Assembly (NCBI RefSeq): GCF_001428625.1
Contig: NZ_LMIE01000012.1
Location: forward strand, 197,182 to 261,181
DNA length: 64,000 nt
Source: Hydrogenophaga sp. Root209
GTDB lineage: Bacteria > Pseudomonadota > Gammaproteobacteria > Burkholderiales > Burkholderiaceae_C
Reading direction: 5' to 3'
Position 1 is the first letter of the stretch; every line of letters begins with the position of its first letter. The notes under the pieces are model-generated. The model saw only the letters and a program-made list of their open reading frames with translations, was not told the origin of the DNA and made no database searches. The position numbers and the translations under genes are program-made. Of this stretch, positions 8,285 to 16,698 are shown piece by piece.

Positions 8285-8902
8285 TCAGGCGTCCAGCCAC
8301 CGGCAGATGGCCTGCCACTGCTGCAGGTCCTTGTCGACCCGACCGGGCGCCACGTCGAACAGGGTGAGGCCACGCGCCGCGAGGTGGATGTAGTTCTGCG
8401 TGTCGCGCAGCGTGCCCAGCACCGGCAGCCCCAGACTGGCCACGAATTCGTTGAGCTTGTCGGCCGCGATGGTGCGCGGGTCGACCCGCATGCCGACGAT
8501 GCCGATCTGCAGCTTGTCGGCTCGGCGGGTTTCGGCCAGTTCGTCGAGGAAGGCGCGGGTGGCGTAGATATCGAAGATGCTGGCCTGCAACGGCACCAGC
8601 ACCTTGTCGGCGATCTTGAGCACGTCCTTGAAGCGCCAGCCATGCAAGCCGGCGGGCGTGTCCAGCACGACGTGGGTGGTGTCCTTGGGCGGGCGGGCGA
8701 TCAGGTCGTGCGACACCGCCCAGCTCTGGATCGGACGCGCGGCCGGTGGACGCAACTTGAGCCACAAGGCCGACGACTGCTGGCGGTCGACGTCGCCCAA
8801 CATCACCGGGTGGCCCTTGCTGGCAAAGTAGCCGGCGACGTTGGTCGACAGCGTGGATTTGCCCACGCCTCCTTTGGGATTGGCAACCACCACGATCGGC
8901 AT
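8285..8902 (-). CDS. ParA family ATPase without a ParB partner
   Basis: A 205-residue ATPase with the deviant Walker A motif NPKGGVGKSTLSTN at the very start, the Asp of DVDRQQSS, and a DTPAG Walker B. These are features of the ParA/MinD group that moves cargo over the nucleoid or membrane. It lacks an N-terminal helix-turn-helix and has no parB or parS nearby, so it is probably one of the small orphan ParAs that position something other than chromosomes. The start at 8902 has AGGAG seven bases upstream. It lies 61 bases before the MaoC gene on the same strand. Confidence 0.88.
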   Translation of the reverse strand: MPIVVVANPKGGVGKSTLSTNVAGYFASKGHPVMLGDVDRQQSSALWLKLRPPAARPIQSWAVSHDLIARPPKDTTHVVLDTPAGLHGWRFKDVLKIADKVLVPLQASIFDIYATRAFLDELAETRRADKLQIGIVGMRVDPRTIAADKLNEFVASLGLPVLGTLRDTQNYIHLAARGLTLFDVAPGRVDKDLQQWQAICRWLDA

Positions 8903-8970
8903 CTGGAGCTCCTTTGCGCGAGAACAGCCCGCACGGCGAAGGCGCGGGCAAGGGCTGGTACGGCGAGCGC

Positions 8971-9732
8971 CTATGTTATCGCCAGCGCGTCCCACACCAG
9001 TTTGCAGCCCGTGAGAAACATGCCGGTGTAGACCATCCGGTAGAACAGCTGCGGCTTGATGCGGTGCGCAATGCGCACGCCCACCCACACGCCGATGGGC
9101 GCGAACGGCAACAGCGCCAACGAGGTCGTCATGTTGCGCACATCGAGCAAGCCCAGCCAGGCATAAGGAATCCACTTGGCCAGGTTGATGAAGAAAAAGA
9201 AGAAGGCCAGCGTGCCGGTGAACAGCAGAGGGGGCAGGCGCAGCGGGATCACGTAGGCATTGAGCGGTGGCCCGCCCGCGTGCGCGATGAAGCTGGTGAA
9301 ACCGGAGGTGACGGTGAGCAGTGCACCGATCCATTTCGGCGGCGGCGCGCTGTCGGGCTTGGGCGGGAACGCAAGGCGCTGGGCCAGGAACAAGAGCGTG
9401 AACACACCCACGATGCCGGCCACCATGCGCGCGTCCAGCACCTTGAACAGCAGCGCGCCCACCACGATGCCGGCCAGACCGAACGGCAGCAGGAACATCA
9501 GCAGGCGCCGGTCCACGTTCTTGCGAAACGCCGCCATGCCCAGCAGATCCATGAGCAGCAGCACCGGCATGAGGATGGCCGCGGCCTGTGGCACCGTGAC
9601 CGCCAGCGCCATCATGGGCACGGCCAACGAGCCGAAGCCCGCGCCGAACCCGCTCTTGCTCACACCCAGCAACAGCACGGCGGGAATCGCCACGGCATAA
9701 AAGAACGGATCGGTGATGAGGGACAGGGCCAC
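8971..9732 (-). CDS. TauE/SafE family membrane permease
   Basis: A 253-residue, strongly hydrophobic protein with about eight membrane helices. The duplicated family signature is visible: SKSGFGAGFGSLAVPM near residue 25 and FTSFIAHAGGPPLNAY near residue 145. TauE/SafE permeases move sulfite, sulfoacetate or other small organic anions out of or into the cell. The substrate cannot be set from sequence, and no sulfonate-metabolism gene is near. The ATG at 9732 gives a normal-length product. Its nearest same-strand upstream neighbour ends at a terminator at 9751-9774, so it is probably transcribed separately. Confidence 0.9.
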   Translation of the reverse strand: MALSLITDPFFYAVAIPAVLLLGVSKSGFGAGFGSLAVPMMALAVTVPQAAAILMPVLLLMDLLGMAAFRKNVDRRLLMFLLPFGLAGIVVGALLFKVLDARMVAGIVGVFTLLFLAQRLAFPPKPDSAPPPKWIGALLTVTSGFTSFIAHAGGPPLNAYVIPLRLPPLLFTGTLAFFFFFINLAKWIPYAWLGLLDVRNMTTSLALLPFAPIGVWVGVRIAHRIKPQLFYRMVYTGMFLTGCKLVWDALAIT

Positions 9733-9750
9733 GGGCAGCAGACAAAAGAA

Positions 9751-9774
9751 GAGCCCGCTTCACGGAGCGGGCTC
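9751..9774 (-). terminator. Rho-independent terminator ending the dioxygenase-TRAP operon
   Basis: A perfect nine-base-pair stem (GAGCCCGCT / AGCGGGCTC) with a six-base loop. On the minus strand it is followed by TTCTTTTGTC. It lies 31 bases after the stop of the Dabb gene. Confidence 0.85.
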
Positions 9775-9804
9775 GTTGAGGTGGTTGGATTATCGGCGGG
9801 TGCT

Positions 9805-10113
9805 TCAGGCTGTGTAGTCCACCTGGTGACGCGCCACACGCAGGCCTTCGATGGCCTGGCGCACCCGCAGGTGTTCGGGGTGCACGGCGTAAGCGTCGAG
9901 CGCAGCCTGCGACTCGAATTCGGAATACAGCACCACGTCACAGGCGTAGTCGACACCGCTGCGGTCCACGCCGATCTCCAGATGAAGCAAACCGGGAATC
10001 TTGCCGCGCAAGGCTTCAAACGCGGCTTTGACGCGGTCGATCGAAGCGGCCTTGGCCCCGTCGGACCCGCCCTGGATGTTCCACATGACGATGTGCTTGA
10101 CCATGGTGTTCAA
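9805..10113 (-). CDS. Dabb family (stress-responsive alpha/beta barrel) protein
   Basis: A 102-residue protein with the Dabb pattern: VKHIVMWN at the N-terminus, a long helix, and SEFESQAALDAYAVHPEHL near the end. Dabb proteins are small dimeric barrels; some catalyse cyclisation or act on aromatic polyketides, others have no known reaction. It is the last gene of the operon that begins with the ring-cleavage dioxygenase and overlaps the YciI gene by four bases (ATGA). That argues for a role in the same catabolic pathway. An ATG at codon 4 is a possible alternative start. Confidence 0.85.
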   Translation of the reverse strand: MNTMVKHIVMWNIQGGSDGAKAASIDRVKAAFEALRGKIPGLLHLEIGVDRSGVDYACDVVLYSEFESQAALDAYAVHPEHLRVRQAIEGLRVARHQVDYTA

Positions 10114-10415
10114 GCGGCGGGCGGGAAGCCGGCCTTTTGGGGCCAGAGGTTGACGAACGCATGCACCGAGGAGCTGCCATACAGACCGGCCTGGGTGAAC
10201 GGCTCTTCTGCCAGCCAGGCGTGGGCCGCGTCGCGCGTCGGGAAGTCGATCACCAGCAGGCTGCCCAGCATGGTGGCACCGTCGTCGTGCACGAACGGAC
10301 CGGCAAACGCGATGCGATCGGCCACCGCCGCCAGATAGGCCTTGTGCGGCGGGCGCACAGCGGCGCGCAGCGCGGCGGAATCGGGTTTATCGATGAGGAT
10401 GAAGGTGAACAGCAT
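10110..10415 (-). CDS. YciI family protein, possibly TftG-like
   Basis: A 101-residue ferredoxin-like alpha/beta protein with the YciI pattern: RPPHKAYLA with a conserved His (residue 24), AGPFVHDDG with Asp residues, and AWLAEEPFTQAGLY. In 2,4,5-T degradation the YciI-fold enzyme TftG acts on 5-chlorohydroxyquinol just before the hydroxyquinol dioxygenase TftH. Here a YciI gene lies in the same operon as a TftH-like dioxygenase, so a related role on hydroxyquinol-type intermediates is a reasonable but unproven idea. It starts eight bases after the TRAP large permease. Confidence 0.85.
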   Translation of the reverse strand: MLFTFILIDKPDSAALRAAVRPPHKAYLAAVADRIAFAGPFVHDDGATMLGSLLVIDFPTRDAAHAWLAEEPFTQAGLYGSSSVHAFVNLWPQKAGFPPAA

Positions 10416-10422
10416 GGTTGTC

Positions 10423-11742
10423 TCAGAGGTAGGCCAGCGAAGTGGACAGGCTGGGGAAGGCGGCCAGGATGACCAGCACGACGACCATCATCAGCACGAA
10501 CGGAAAGCTGCCGGCGAAGATGTCGCGCACGGTGATGCGCGGGTCGTTCAGCGCCGACTTCACGGTGTAGACCGACACGCCGAAGGGCGGCGTGAGCAGG
10601 CCGATTTCCACCGCCACCACGGTGATGACGCCGAACCACACCACGTCCATGCCGAAGGCGCGCGCGATCGGCAACACGATGGGCAACATGATCAGCATGA
10701 TGGAAACCGAATCGATGATGCAGCCCAGCGCGATCACGATCAGCACGTACATGAACAGAAAGCCCCAAGGGCCCAGACCCATGTTCGTGATGCCTTCGGT
10801 CACGGCTGAGGGCATGCCGGTGAGCGCGAGCATGCGGCTGTAGAGCATGGCCGCGATGATGAGGAAGAGCACCGAAACCGACACAAAGCCGGTCTCCACC
10901 AGCACCTGCCACAGCTTGCGCCAGGTGAGGCGCCCGCGCACCAGTGCAATCACCAACGCCCCCGCAGCACCCACGGCACCCGCTTCGGTGGGTGTGAAGA
11001 AGCCCGCATACAGGCCGCCGAGCACCAGGGTGATGAGCAGCAGGATGGGCACGAACTTCTTGGCGGCCGACAGCGGTGTTTCTTCAATCCCGGCGCCCAC
11101 ACCCGCCAGCGCTTCAGGCGTGCCCACCTTGTGCGGCACCAGCCACGCCATGCCCACGATCAGCACACAGAAACCTAGCGCCAGCAAGGCGCCGGGAATG
11201 ATGCCGGCGATGAACATGCGGCCAATGGATTCTTCAGCCAGCACGCCGTAAATGATCATCAGCAGGCTGGGTGGAATGAGCATGCCCAGCACGGAAGAGC
11301 CGGCCACCACGCCCACCGAGAAGCGCGGTGTGTAGCCGTGGCGGATCATCTCGGGCACCGCAACCTTGGTGAACACCGAGGCCGAAGCGATGGAGATGCC
11401 GGTGATGGCGGCGAACACCGCGTTGGCCGCCACCGTGGCCAGGCCCAGGCCGCCGCGGATGCGGCGCAAGAGCCACTGGAACACGTCGAACGTGTCTCTC
11501 CCCACCCCCGACACACTCACCAGCATGCCCATGAGCACGAAGAGCGGGATGACGCCAAACAGATAGTCGCGGATCGCGTCGTTGGCAGACGCCGCCACAA
11601 AACGTGCCGCAACCTCGGGGCTCTTGATCAGCCACACGCTCACGAACGAGGTGGCGATCAGCGCGATGCCGATGTGCATGCCGAAGTAGATGCCTGCGAG
11701 CATGCAGACGATGGCGGCAATGCCGATGTGCAGTTCGGTCAT
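10423..11742 (-). CDS. TRAP transporter large permease (DctM family)
   Basis: The 439-residue, roughly twelve-helix membrane subunit that couples Na+ entry to uptake of an organic acid presented by the periplasmic DctP protein. Family features include the FTKVAVPEMIRHGY segment, GMLIPPSLLMIIYG and the C-terminal TPPFGVSVYTVKSA block. The start overlaps the small permease gene by four bases, as usual for TRAP operons. It lies between the dioxygenase gene and the YciI/Dabb genes, so the substrate is probably an aromatic acid or ring-cleavage precursor. Confidence 0.95.
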   Translation of the reverse strand: MTELHIGIAAIVCMLAGIYFGMHIGIALIATSFVSVWLIKSPEVAARFVAASANDAIRDYLFGVIPLFVLMGMLVSVSGVGRDTFDVFQWLLRRIRGGLGLATVAANAVFAAITGISIASASVFTKVAVPEMIRHGYTPRFSVGVVAGSSVLGMLIPPSLLMIIYGVLAEESIGRMFIAGIIPGALLALGFCVLIVGMAWLVPHKVGTPEALAGVGAGIEETPLSAAKKFVPILLLITLVLGGLYAGFFTPTEAGAVGAAGALVIALVRGRLTWRKLWQVLVETGFVSVSVLFLIIAAMLYSRMLALTGMPSAVTEGITNMGLGPWGFLFMYVLIVIALGCIIDSVSIMLIMLPIVLPIARAFGMDVVWFGVITVVAVEIGLLTPPFGVSVYTVKSALNDPRITVRDIFAGSFPFVLMMVVVLVILAAFPSLSTSLAYL

Positions 11743-12293
11743 GCGGTCTCTCCGGCTTCGCGCCAGTCCTGAAACGCCAGCAAGGCGTATTGAATGGCAG
11801 CCAGCGCCGCACCCCCCAGCACCACCAGCCGCATGGGCCAGGTGGGGAAGGTGAAGATGCCTTCGATGCCCAGGAACTCGTCGTTGCCCCAGGCGCGGCT
11901 GAGCAGCGGCCAGGTGGCGTAAGCGATGACGCCGCAGGCGAAAATGCCCACCACCGAAAACACCGCGCGCAGCCGCCTGCCGGCGCGGGGACGCTTGAGG
12001 ATGTAGGGGTCGATGAACAGGTCGGCCCGGCTCATGCGGCCGTGGCGCAAGGTCGCCGGCAGCTGCAGGAACACGATCACCACGATGGACGTGGCCACCA
12101 GCTCGGCCACGCCGTCGATGGGGTGGTTGAGCAGGTTTCGCATCAGCACGTCCACCACCATCAGCACCATCACCAGGCCGATGACGATCGAGCCAAAGGC
12201 ATTGAGGCTGTCGATCAGGCGCCCGAACGCACTGGTGGGCGCACCGGAAGGCGGTGGACCCGCTTCTAGGTCGGTGTTGGCTTCATAGCTCAT
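11739..12293 (-). CDS. TRAP transporter small permease (DctQ family)
   Basis: A 184-residue protein with four predicted membrane helices, matching DctQ. The family-type DVLMRNLLNHPIDGVAELV and RMSRADLFID segments are present. DctQ binds DctM to form the membrane part of the transporter. It lies directly between dctP (two-base spacing) and dctM (four-base overlap). The N-terminal 25 residues are polar and Pro/Gly-rich and probably cytosolic. Confidence 0.92.
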   Translation of the reverse strand: MSYEANTDLEAGPPPSGAPTSAFGRLIDSLNAFGSIVIGLVMVLMVVDVLMRNLLNHPIDGVAELVATSIVVIVFLQLPATLRHGRMSRADLFIDPYILKRPRAGRRLRAVFSVVGIFACGVIAYATWPLLSRAWGNDEFLGIEGIFTFPTWPMRLVVLGGAALAAIQYALLAFQDWREAGETA

Positions 12294-12294
12294 G

Positions 12295-13386
12295 TCAGAG
12301 CTCTTTGTCCCAGTCGCGCGCGGGCTTCACGCCCCGCTTGCGCAGCGCATCCATGTAGGTCTTCACGATCTCCTTCGCCGGGCCCTTGGATGCATTCGTC
12401 TTGGCCCACTCGGCCGCCAGGTTGGGCATGGTCTTGACCCACTTGTCGCGCTCGCCCGAACTCATGTTGGTGATGCGCACCGACGGCGTCTGCTTCGCGC
12501 CGTTGGTCTCCATGGTCTTGAGCGCGGTCTCGTAGCGCTGCATCAGCGTGGCGCCCAGCGCCTTCGAATACTCCTTGCCCACGTCTTTCACGATCTGCTG
12601 CACCTCGGGCGGCAGGCCGGCGTAGCTGTCCTTGTTCATGGCCATGCCGCCGATGTAGAGCGCACCGATGTTCACCGTGGTCACGTAAGGCGCCACCTCG
12701 TAGATCTTGTTGGGCAGGATCCCGGTGGCGATCGAGATCGTGCCCTCGCTCACGCCCGTCTGGATGTCGGTGTAGTAGCTGGTCAGCGAGCCGTCCACCG
12801 GCACCGCGCCCGAACCCTTGAGCCACAGACCGATGCTGCCGGGCGCGCTGATCTTGCGGCCCTTGAGGTCGGCGTAGGTGGCGATCGGGTTCTTGGTGAA
12901 CAGGTGGTAGGTGTCCACGCCGGTGGCGCCCAGGAACACCATGTTGTTCTTCTCCCATTCCTTTTGCAGCGCAGGCACCTTCTCGTTCATCTCGTTGGCC
13001 ACGTCCAGAATGATGCGCACGTCGTCGGTGGTGAACGGGGTCACGGTGCCGAACTGCGAGAGCGGCATCTTGGCGGCTTCGAGGTTGTGGAACACCCAGC
13101 CGATGTCGGTGATGCCCTGCTCCACGCTGGTGAGCGTGGCGTTCATCTTGTAGAGCTGGCCACCGTAGGCTTCGCGCCATTCGATCTTGTAGCCCTTGTT
13201 GAGCGCGGCCACGCGCTTGTTGACCTCGGGCACGAACAGCGAGCTCATGAGACCGACCCAGGGCAGCGTGGTCGGGTGGCTCGACGCGATGGTGAGCTTG
13301 AAGGTTTGCTGCGCATGGGCGGTGCCCATGCCGGCGGCGGTGAGAGCGGCCACCAGCGTGGTGGCGAGGAAGGCGCGTTTCATCAT
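12295..13386 (-). CDS. TRAP transporter substrate-binding protein (DctP family)
   Basis: A 363-residue periplasmic binding protein. An export signal (residues 1 to about 25, cut after TAHA) is followed by TFKLTIASSHPTTLPW, then the typical GGQLYKMNATLTSVEQGITDIGW and DLKGRKISAP segments of the DctP fold. It would capture the ligand for the DctQ/DctM pair encoded next. Its gene directly follows the dioxygenase gene (38-base gap), which points to an aromatic or related carboxylic acid as ligand; the binding-site residues cannot be assigned by eye. Confidence 0.92.
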   Translation of the reverse strand: MMKRAFLATTLVAALTAAGMGTAHAQQTFKLTIASSHPTTLPWVGLMSSLFVPEVNKRVAALNKGYKIEWREAYGGQLYKMNATLTSVEQGITDIGWVFHNLEAAKMPLSQFGTVTPFTTDDVRIILDVANEMNEKVPALQKEWEKNNMVFLGATGVDTYHLFTKNPIATYADLKGRKISAPGSIGLWLKGSGAVPVDGSLTSYYTDIQTGVSEGTISIATGILPNKIYEVAPYVTTVNIGALYIGGMAMNKDSYAGLPPEVQQIVKDVGKEYSKALGATLMQRYETALKTMETNGAKQTPSVRITNMSSGERDKWVKTMPNLAAEWAKTNASKGPAKEIVKTYMDALRKRGVKPARDWDKEL

Positions 13387-13424
13387 GGTCTTGTCTCCTT
13401 GTGGTGGGGCGGTAACGAAAAGGA

Positions 13425-14255
13425 TCAGGCGGCCGGGTTCAGCACGAAATCAAACTCGACGAGGTAAGTGCCGTCGGCCTGGGGCAGCCAGTCGGCGATC
13501 AGCGATTCGCGCACGCCGAACACCGCGTCGGAATCCAGGTACTGGTCGCCGTTGCGAAACACATGGGTGATCAGCGTCTGGTAGCCCGGGGCCTTGATGA
13601 GGAAGTGCAGGTGGGCCGGGCGCCACGGGTGGCGTTTGGTGGCTTTGAGCATGTCGCCCACCGGGCCGTCGTCGGGAATCGGGTAGGCCTCGGCCAGGAT
13701 CGAGGTGAAGTGGTAGCGGCCCCGCTCGTCGGCCTGCAGCACGCCGCGGGCCTGGGCACCATCGCAGTCGGGGCGCTGCACGTCGTACATCCCCTCGGCG
13801 TCGGCCTGCCAGACCTCGATGTGCGCCAGCGGCACCGGCGCACCGTCCAGGCCGCGCACCGTCCCGCGCACCTCGCACGGCGTGCCCTTGGCGCCCTGCG
13901 CCACGTCGCCACCCAGCTCGATGTGCGGTGCGCCTTCGACATGGAACGGGCCGAACACCGTGGCCTCGGTGCAGCCGGGCGGCTTGTCATTGTTCATCGC
14001 CACGGTCAGCATCGACAGACCCAGCGTGTCGGACAGCAAGATGAACTCCTGGCGCTTGTCATCGCACTTCTGGCCGGTGGCCGTGAGGAATTCGATGCCC
14101 TGCATCCACTCGGCCTCGGTCAGCTTCACCTCGCGCGCAAAGGCGTGCAGGTGTTGCACCAGGCTGGTCATGATCTCCTTCAGGCGCGGATCGGGCGTGT
14201 GCGCGAAGCGCGCGATCACCGCTTGCGTGATGTTGTATTGGTCGAGGTTGCGCAC
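13425..14255 (-). CDS. Intradiol ring-cleavage dioxygenase, hydroxyquinol 1,2-dioxygenase type
   Basis: Fe(III) enzyme that opens an ortho-dihydroxylated ring between the hydroxyls. The four iron ligands fit Tyr157 (GMYD), Tyr191 (EAYPIP), His215 and His217 (RPAHLHF), with family spacing. The helical N-terminal linker domain contains EFILLSDTLGLSMLTVAMNN, which is typical of hydroxyquinol dioxygenases rather than plain catechol dioxygenases. A maleylacetate reductase gene in the same cluster supports hydroxyquinol as substrate, since that ring cleavage yields maleylacetate. First gene of an operon with the TRAP, YciI and Dabb genes; divergent from a LysR gene. Confidence 0.9.
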   Translation of the reverse strand: MRNLDQYNITQAVIARFAHTPDPRLKEIMTSLVQHLHAFAREVKLTEAEWMQGIEFLTATGQKCDDKRQEFILLSDTLGLSMLTVAMNNDKPPGCTEATVFGPFHVEGAPHIELGGDVAQGAKGTPCEVRGTVRGLDGAPVPLAHIEVWQADAEGMYDVQRPDCDGAQARGVLQADERGRYHFTSILAEAYPIPDDGPVGDMLKATKRHPWRPAHLHFLIKAPGYQTLITHVFRNGDQYLDSDAVFGVRESLIADWLPQADGTYLVEFDFVLNPAA

Positions 14256-14356
14256 GGCTGGTCTCCTTCGAGTTCTTCCTGCTGGTTCTTCCTGCGGGGT
14301 TTTCTCTGTATGCCCGCACTGTAGAAGCTGAGCACAATGTCATCCAGTGCGGCGCT

Positions 14357-14384
14357 GCAAATGACTTTTCCGCGCGCTGCAAAT
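14357..14384. promoter_or_regulatory. LysR-type box A in the dioxygenase/lysR divergent region
   Basis: A TTTT-N11-AAAT arrangement (14366-14384), the T-N11-A pattern of LysR regulators, sits inside a 27-base block that recurs at 18719-18745 with 22 of 27 identical bases and no gaps. The block starts 102 bases upstream of the dioxygenase start codon and ends just before the lysR start. The decamer CGCTGCAAAT also occurs twice here (14353 and 14375), 22 bases apart, on the same DNA face. Confidence 0.6.
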
Positions 14385-14395
14385 ACGGGGTGAAC

Positions 14396-15325
14396 ATGGA
14401 TCGCTGGACCGAGATGGAGTTGTTTGTGCACGTGGCCGAGAGCGGCAGCTTGAGCCGTGCGGCGGAGTTGATGGACATGTCCAACGCCAGCGCCAGCCGC
14501 CAGCTGGCCGCGCTTGAAGAGCGCCTGGGCGTGCGCCTGGTGGAGCGCAACACGCGCCGCCTCTACCTCACCGACACGGGTCAGGAGTTCTTTCAGCGCG
14601 CCCGCAGCATCCTGGCCGACCTGCGCGACGCCGAGTCCACGGTGAACGCCGCCGCGCTCAACCCAACCGGCACGCTGCGCATCAGCGCCTCGCTCTCGTT
14701 CTCGCTGCACCACATCGCACCGCTGCTGCGCGAATACACCGAGCGTTACCCCAACGTGACCGTGCACGTGGAAGCCGCCAACCGCTACCTGGACATCATC
14801 GACAACAACATCGACGTGGCGATCCGCAACCGCGAGGTCGAGCCCGACAGCAACATCACCATCCGCCGCCTGGCCGAAACCCGCCGCGTGCTCACCGCCT
14901 CACCGCGGTATCTCGCCAAACACGGTTTCCCCAAGACGCTGGACGATCTGCAGCGCCACCACCTGTTGATTTATGTGCACGCCAACAACCCCTACGAACT
15001 GCGCTTCACGCGCGGTGAAGAGAGCCAGACGGTGGCAGTGAAGGCCCTGCTCGAATCGAACGACGGCCAGATCCTGCGCGCCGCCGCACTCGACGGCCTG
15101 GGCATCCTGGTGCAGCCCAGCTACATCGTCTACGACGACATCGTGGCCGGTCGCCTGGTGCCCGTGCTTGACGACTGGGACCTGCCCCGCATCACGGTGA
15201 ACCTGGCCTACCCCAGCCGAAAACACCTCAGCGCCAAGGTGCGCACCTTCATCGACTTCATGGCCGAGCACTTTGTGAAGATGGGGTATGAGCGCAAGTG
15301 GACGGGGCGGTTCACGGTGTACTGA
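14396..15325 (+). CDS. LysR family transcriptional regulator of the aromatic cluster
   Basis: A 309-residue LysR regulator. The winged helix-turn-helix occupies about residues 3-62 (LSRAAELMDMSNASASRQLA), followed by the linker helix and an inducer-binding domain from about residue 90. It is divergent from the dioxygenase operon, the standard layout for a LysR protein controlling its neighbour. The ATG at 14396 has GGGGTG just upstream; a GTG two codons earlier is possible. The effector is probably a pathway intermediate, which is inference. A shared T-N11-A box suggests it also controls the maleylacetate reductase operon. Confidence 0.93.
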   Translation: MDRWTEMELFVHVAESGSLSRAAELMDMSNASASRQLAALEERLGVRLVERNTRRLYLTDTGQEFFQRARSILADLRDAESTVNAAALNPTGTLRISASLSFSLHHIAPLLREYTERYPNVTVHVEAANRYLDIIDNNIDVAIRNREVEPDSNITIRRLAETRRVLTASPRYLAKHGFPKTLDDLQRHHLLIYVHANNPYELRFTRGEESQTVAVKALLESNDGQILRAAALDGLGILVQPSYIVYDDIVAGRLVPVLDDWDLPRITVNLAYPSRKHLSAKVRTFIDFMAEHFVKMGYERKWTGRFTVY

Positions 15326-15336
15326 CGCTGGGACGC

Positions 15337-16638
15337 TCAGTGCAGTTTCACCAGCGGCGTGGCCCGCTTGACCAGGAAGCGAGCCAGCGCCAGCACTGCG
15401 GTGCGCATGGTGCCGAGCACGGCCTGGTGGTGCATCAGATGCAGGCTCACGTACATGGTGCGGGCCAGCAGGCCCTGCACAAACCAGGTTGAGCGGAACA
15501 GGTTGCCCATGAGGTTGCCCACCGACGACTGCGTGCCCAACGACACCAGCGAGCCGTGGTCCTTGTAGACATAGGGTCGATCGGGTGCTGACTGGCCCTG
15601 GGCACGCCGCGTGAGCGCCTCTACCAGGTAGCTGGCCTGCTGGTGCGCGGCCTGGGCGCGCGGCGGCACCCAGCCGCCGTCGGCCGTGGGGCAGGCGGCG
15701 CAGTCGCCCAGGGCGTAAATGTCGGTCTGGCCCTGCACCAGCAGGCGGTCCGTCACCTGGAGCTGCCCTGATCGACCGGTGGGCATGCCCAGCGTGGCCA
15801 GCACGTCGGGCGCCTTGATGCCGGCGGCCCACACCACCAGATCGGAAGGAAACACGCGAGCTGCGGCGTCCTCCACCTGTTGCGGCGTGATGCGCGCCAC
15901 CCGGCAGTTCACTTCGATGTTCACATGGCGCTCTTTCAGCAACTGCGCAGCGGCGACCGACACCTTCCCGGGCAAAGGCGCGAGGATGCGATCGGCACCT
16001 TCGAGCAAGGTGATCTGCACGTCGCGGTGCGGGTCGATCCGGCGAAAGCCGTAGCGCGAATGCACCACGCTGGCTTCGCGCAATTCGGCCGCCAGCTCCA
16101 CGCCGGTGGCGCCGCCCCCGATGATCACGATGCGCACCTGGCCCTCTGCGCCGGCGCTCTTGCGCAGATCGGCCGCCGTGAGCAGCTTGAGCATGCGCAG
16201 GCGAAAGTGCTCCGCATCTGCCGGGCGGTTGAGCGAAAGCGTGAACTCCGCAGCCCCGGGCACGTTGTAGTGGTTGGCCGTGCTGCCCACGGCGAAGACC
16301 AATTGGTCAAACGGCAACTGGCGCGCCGGCACCAGTTCCTCGCCGTGCTCGTCCACCACGGGCGCCACGCTCAGCACCTTGCCGGGCAAGTCCAGCCCGG
16401 TCATGGCGCCCAGGCAGAAGGTGAAGCCGTTGTCGTGCGCCAGCATTTCGTACGACAAGCCCTCCTGGTGGATGTCGAGCGTGCCTGCGGCCACCTCGTG
16501 GAGAGAGGGTTTCCAGATGTGGAAGAGCTGCTGGTCCACCAGCGTGACCTGTTCCGCACCCATCCGGCGCCCGAGTTTGCACGCCAGTTCCAGGCCGCCT
16601 GCGCCGCCTCCCACGATCACGATGCGCTGTTGTTGCAT
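15337..16638 (-). CDS. ndh: Type II NADH dehydrogenase (NAD(P)/FAD-dependent oxidoreductase)
   Basis: A 433-residue flavoprotein that oxidises NADH and passes electrons to quinone without pumping protons. The FAD-binding motif IVIVGGGAGGLELA is at the N-terminus. A second dinucleotide motif for NADH (IVIIGGGATGVELAAEL) lies around residue 170, and the second FAD motif IYALGDCAAC near residue 310. The C-terminal hydrophobic and basic tail suits peripheral membrane attachment. It sits alone between lysR (convergent, eleven bases) and the maleylacetate reductase gene. There is no sign that it belongs to the aromatic pathway beyond position. Confidence 0.92.
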   Translation of the reverse strand: MQQQRIVIVGGGAGGLELACKLGRRMGAEQVTLVDQQLFHIWKPSLHEVAAGTLDIHQEGLSYEMLAHDNGFTFCLGAMTGLDLPGKVLSVAPVVDEHGEELVPARQLPFDQLVFAVGSTANHYNVPGAAEFTLSLNRPADAEHFRLRMLKLLTAADLRKSAGAEGQVRIVIIGGGATGVELAAELREASVVHSRYGFRRIDPHRDVQITLLEGADRILAPLPGKVSVAAAQLLKERHVNIEVNCRVARITPQQVEDAAARVFPSDLVVWAAGIKAPDVLATLGMPTGRSGQLQVTDRLLVQGQTDIYALGDCAACPTADGGWVPPRAQAAHQQASYLVEALTRRAQGQSAPDRPYVYKDHGSLVSLGTQSSVGNLMGNLFRSTWFVQGLLARTMYVSLHLMHHQAVLGTMRTAVLALARFLVKRATPLVKLH

Positions 16639-16698
16639 GTGTGTCTTCCCTGCATGAGTTACAGGTCCGACTGTAGAGGAGCGCAGGTCGGGCCGAGA

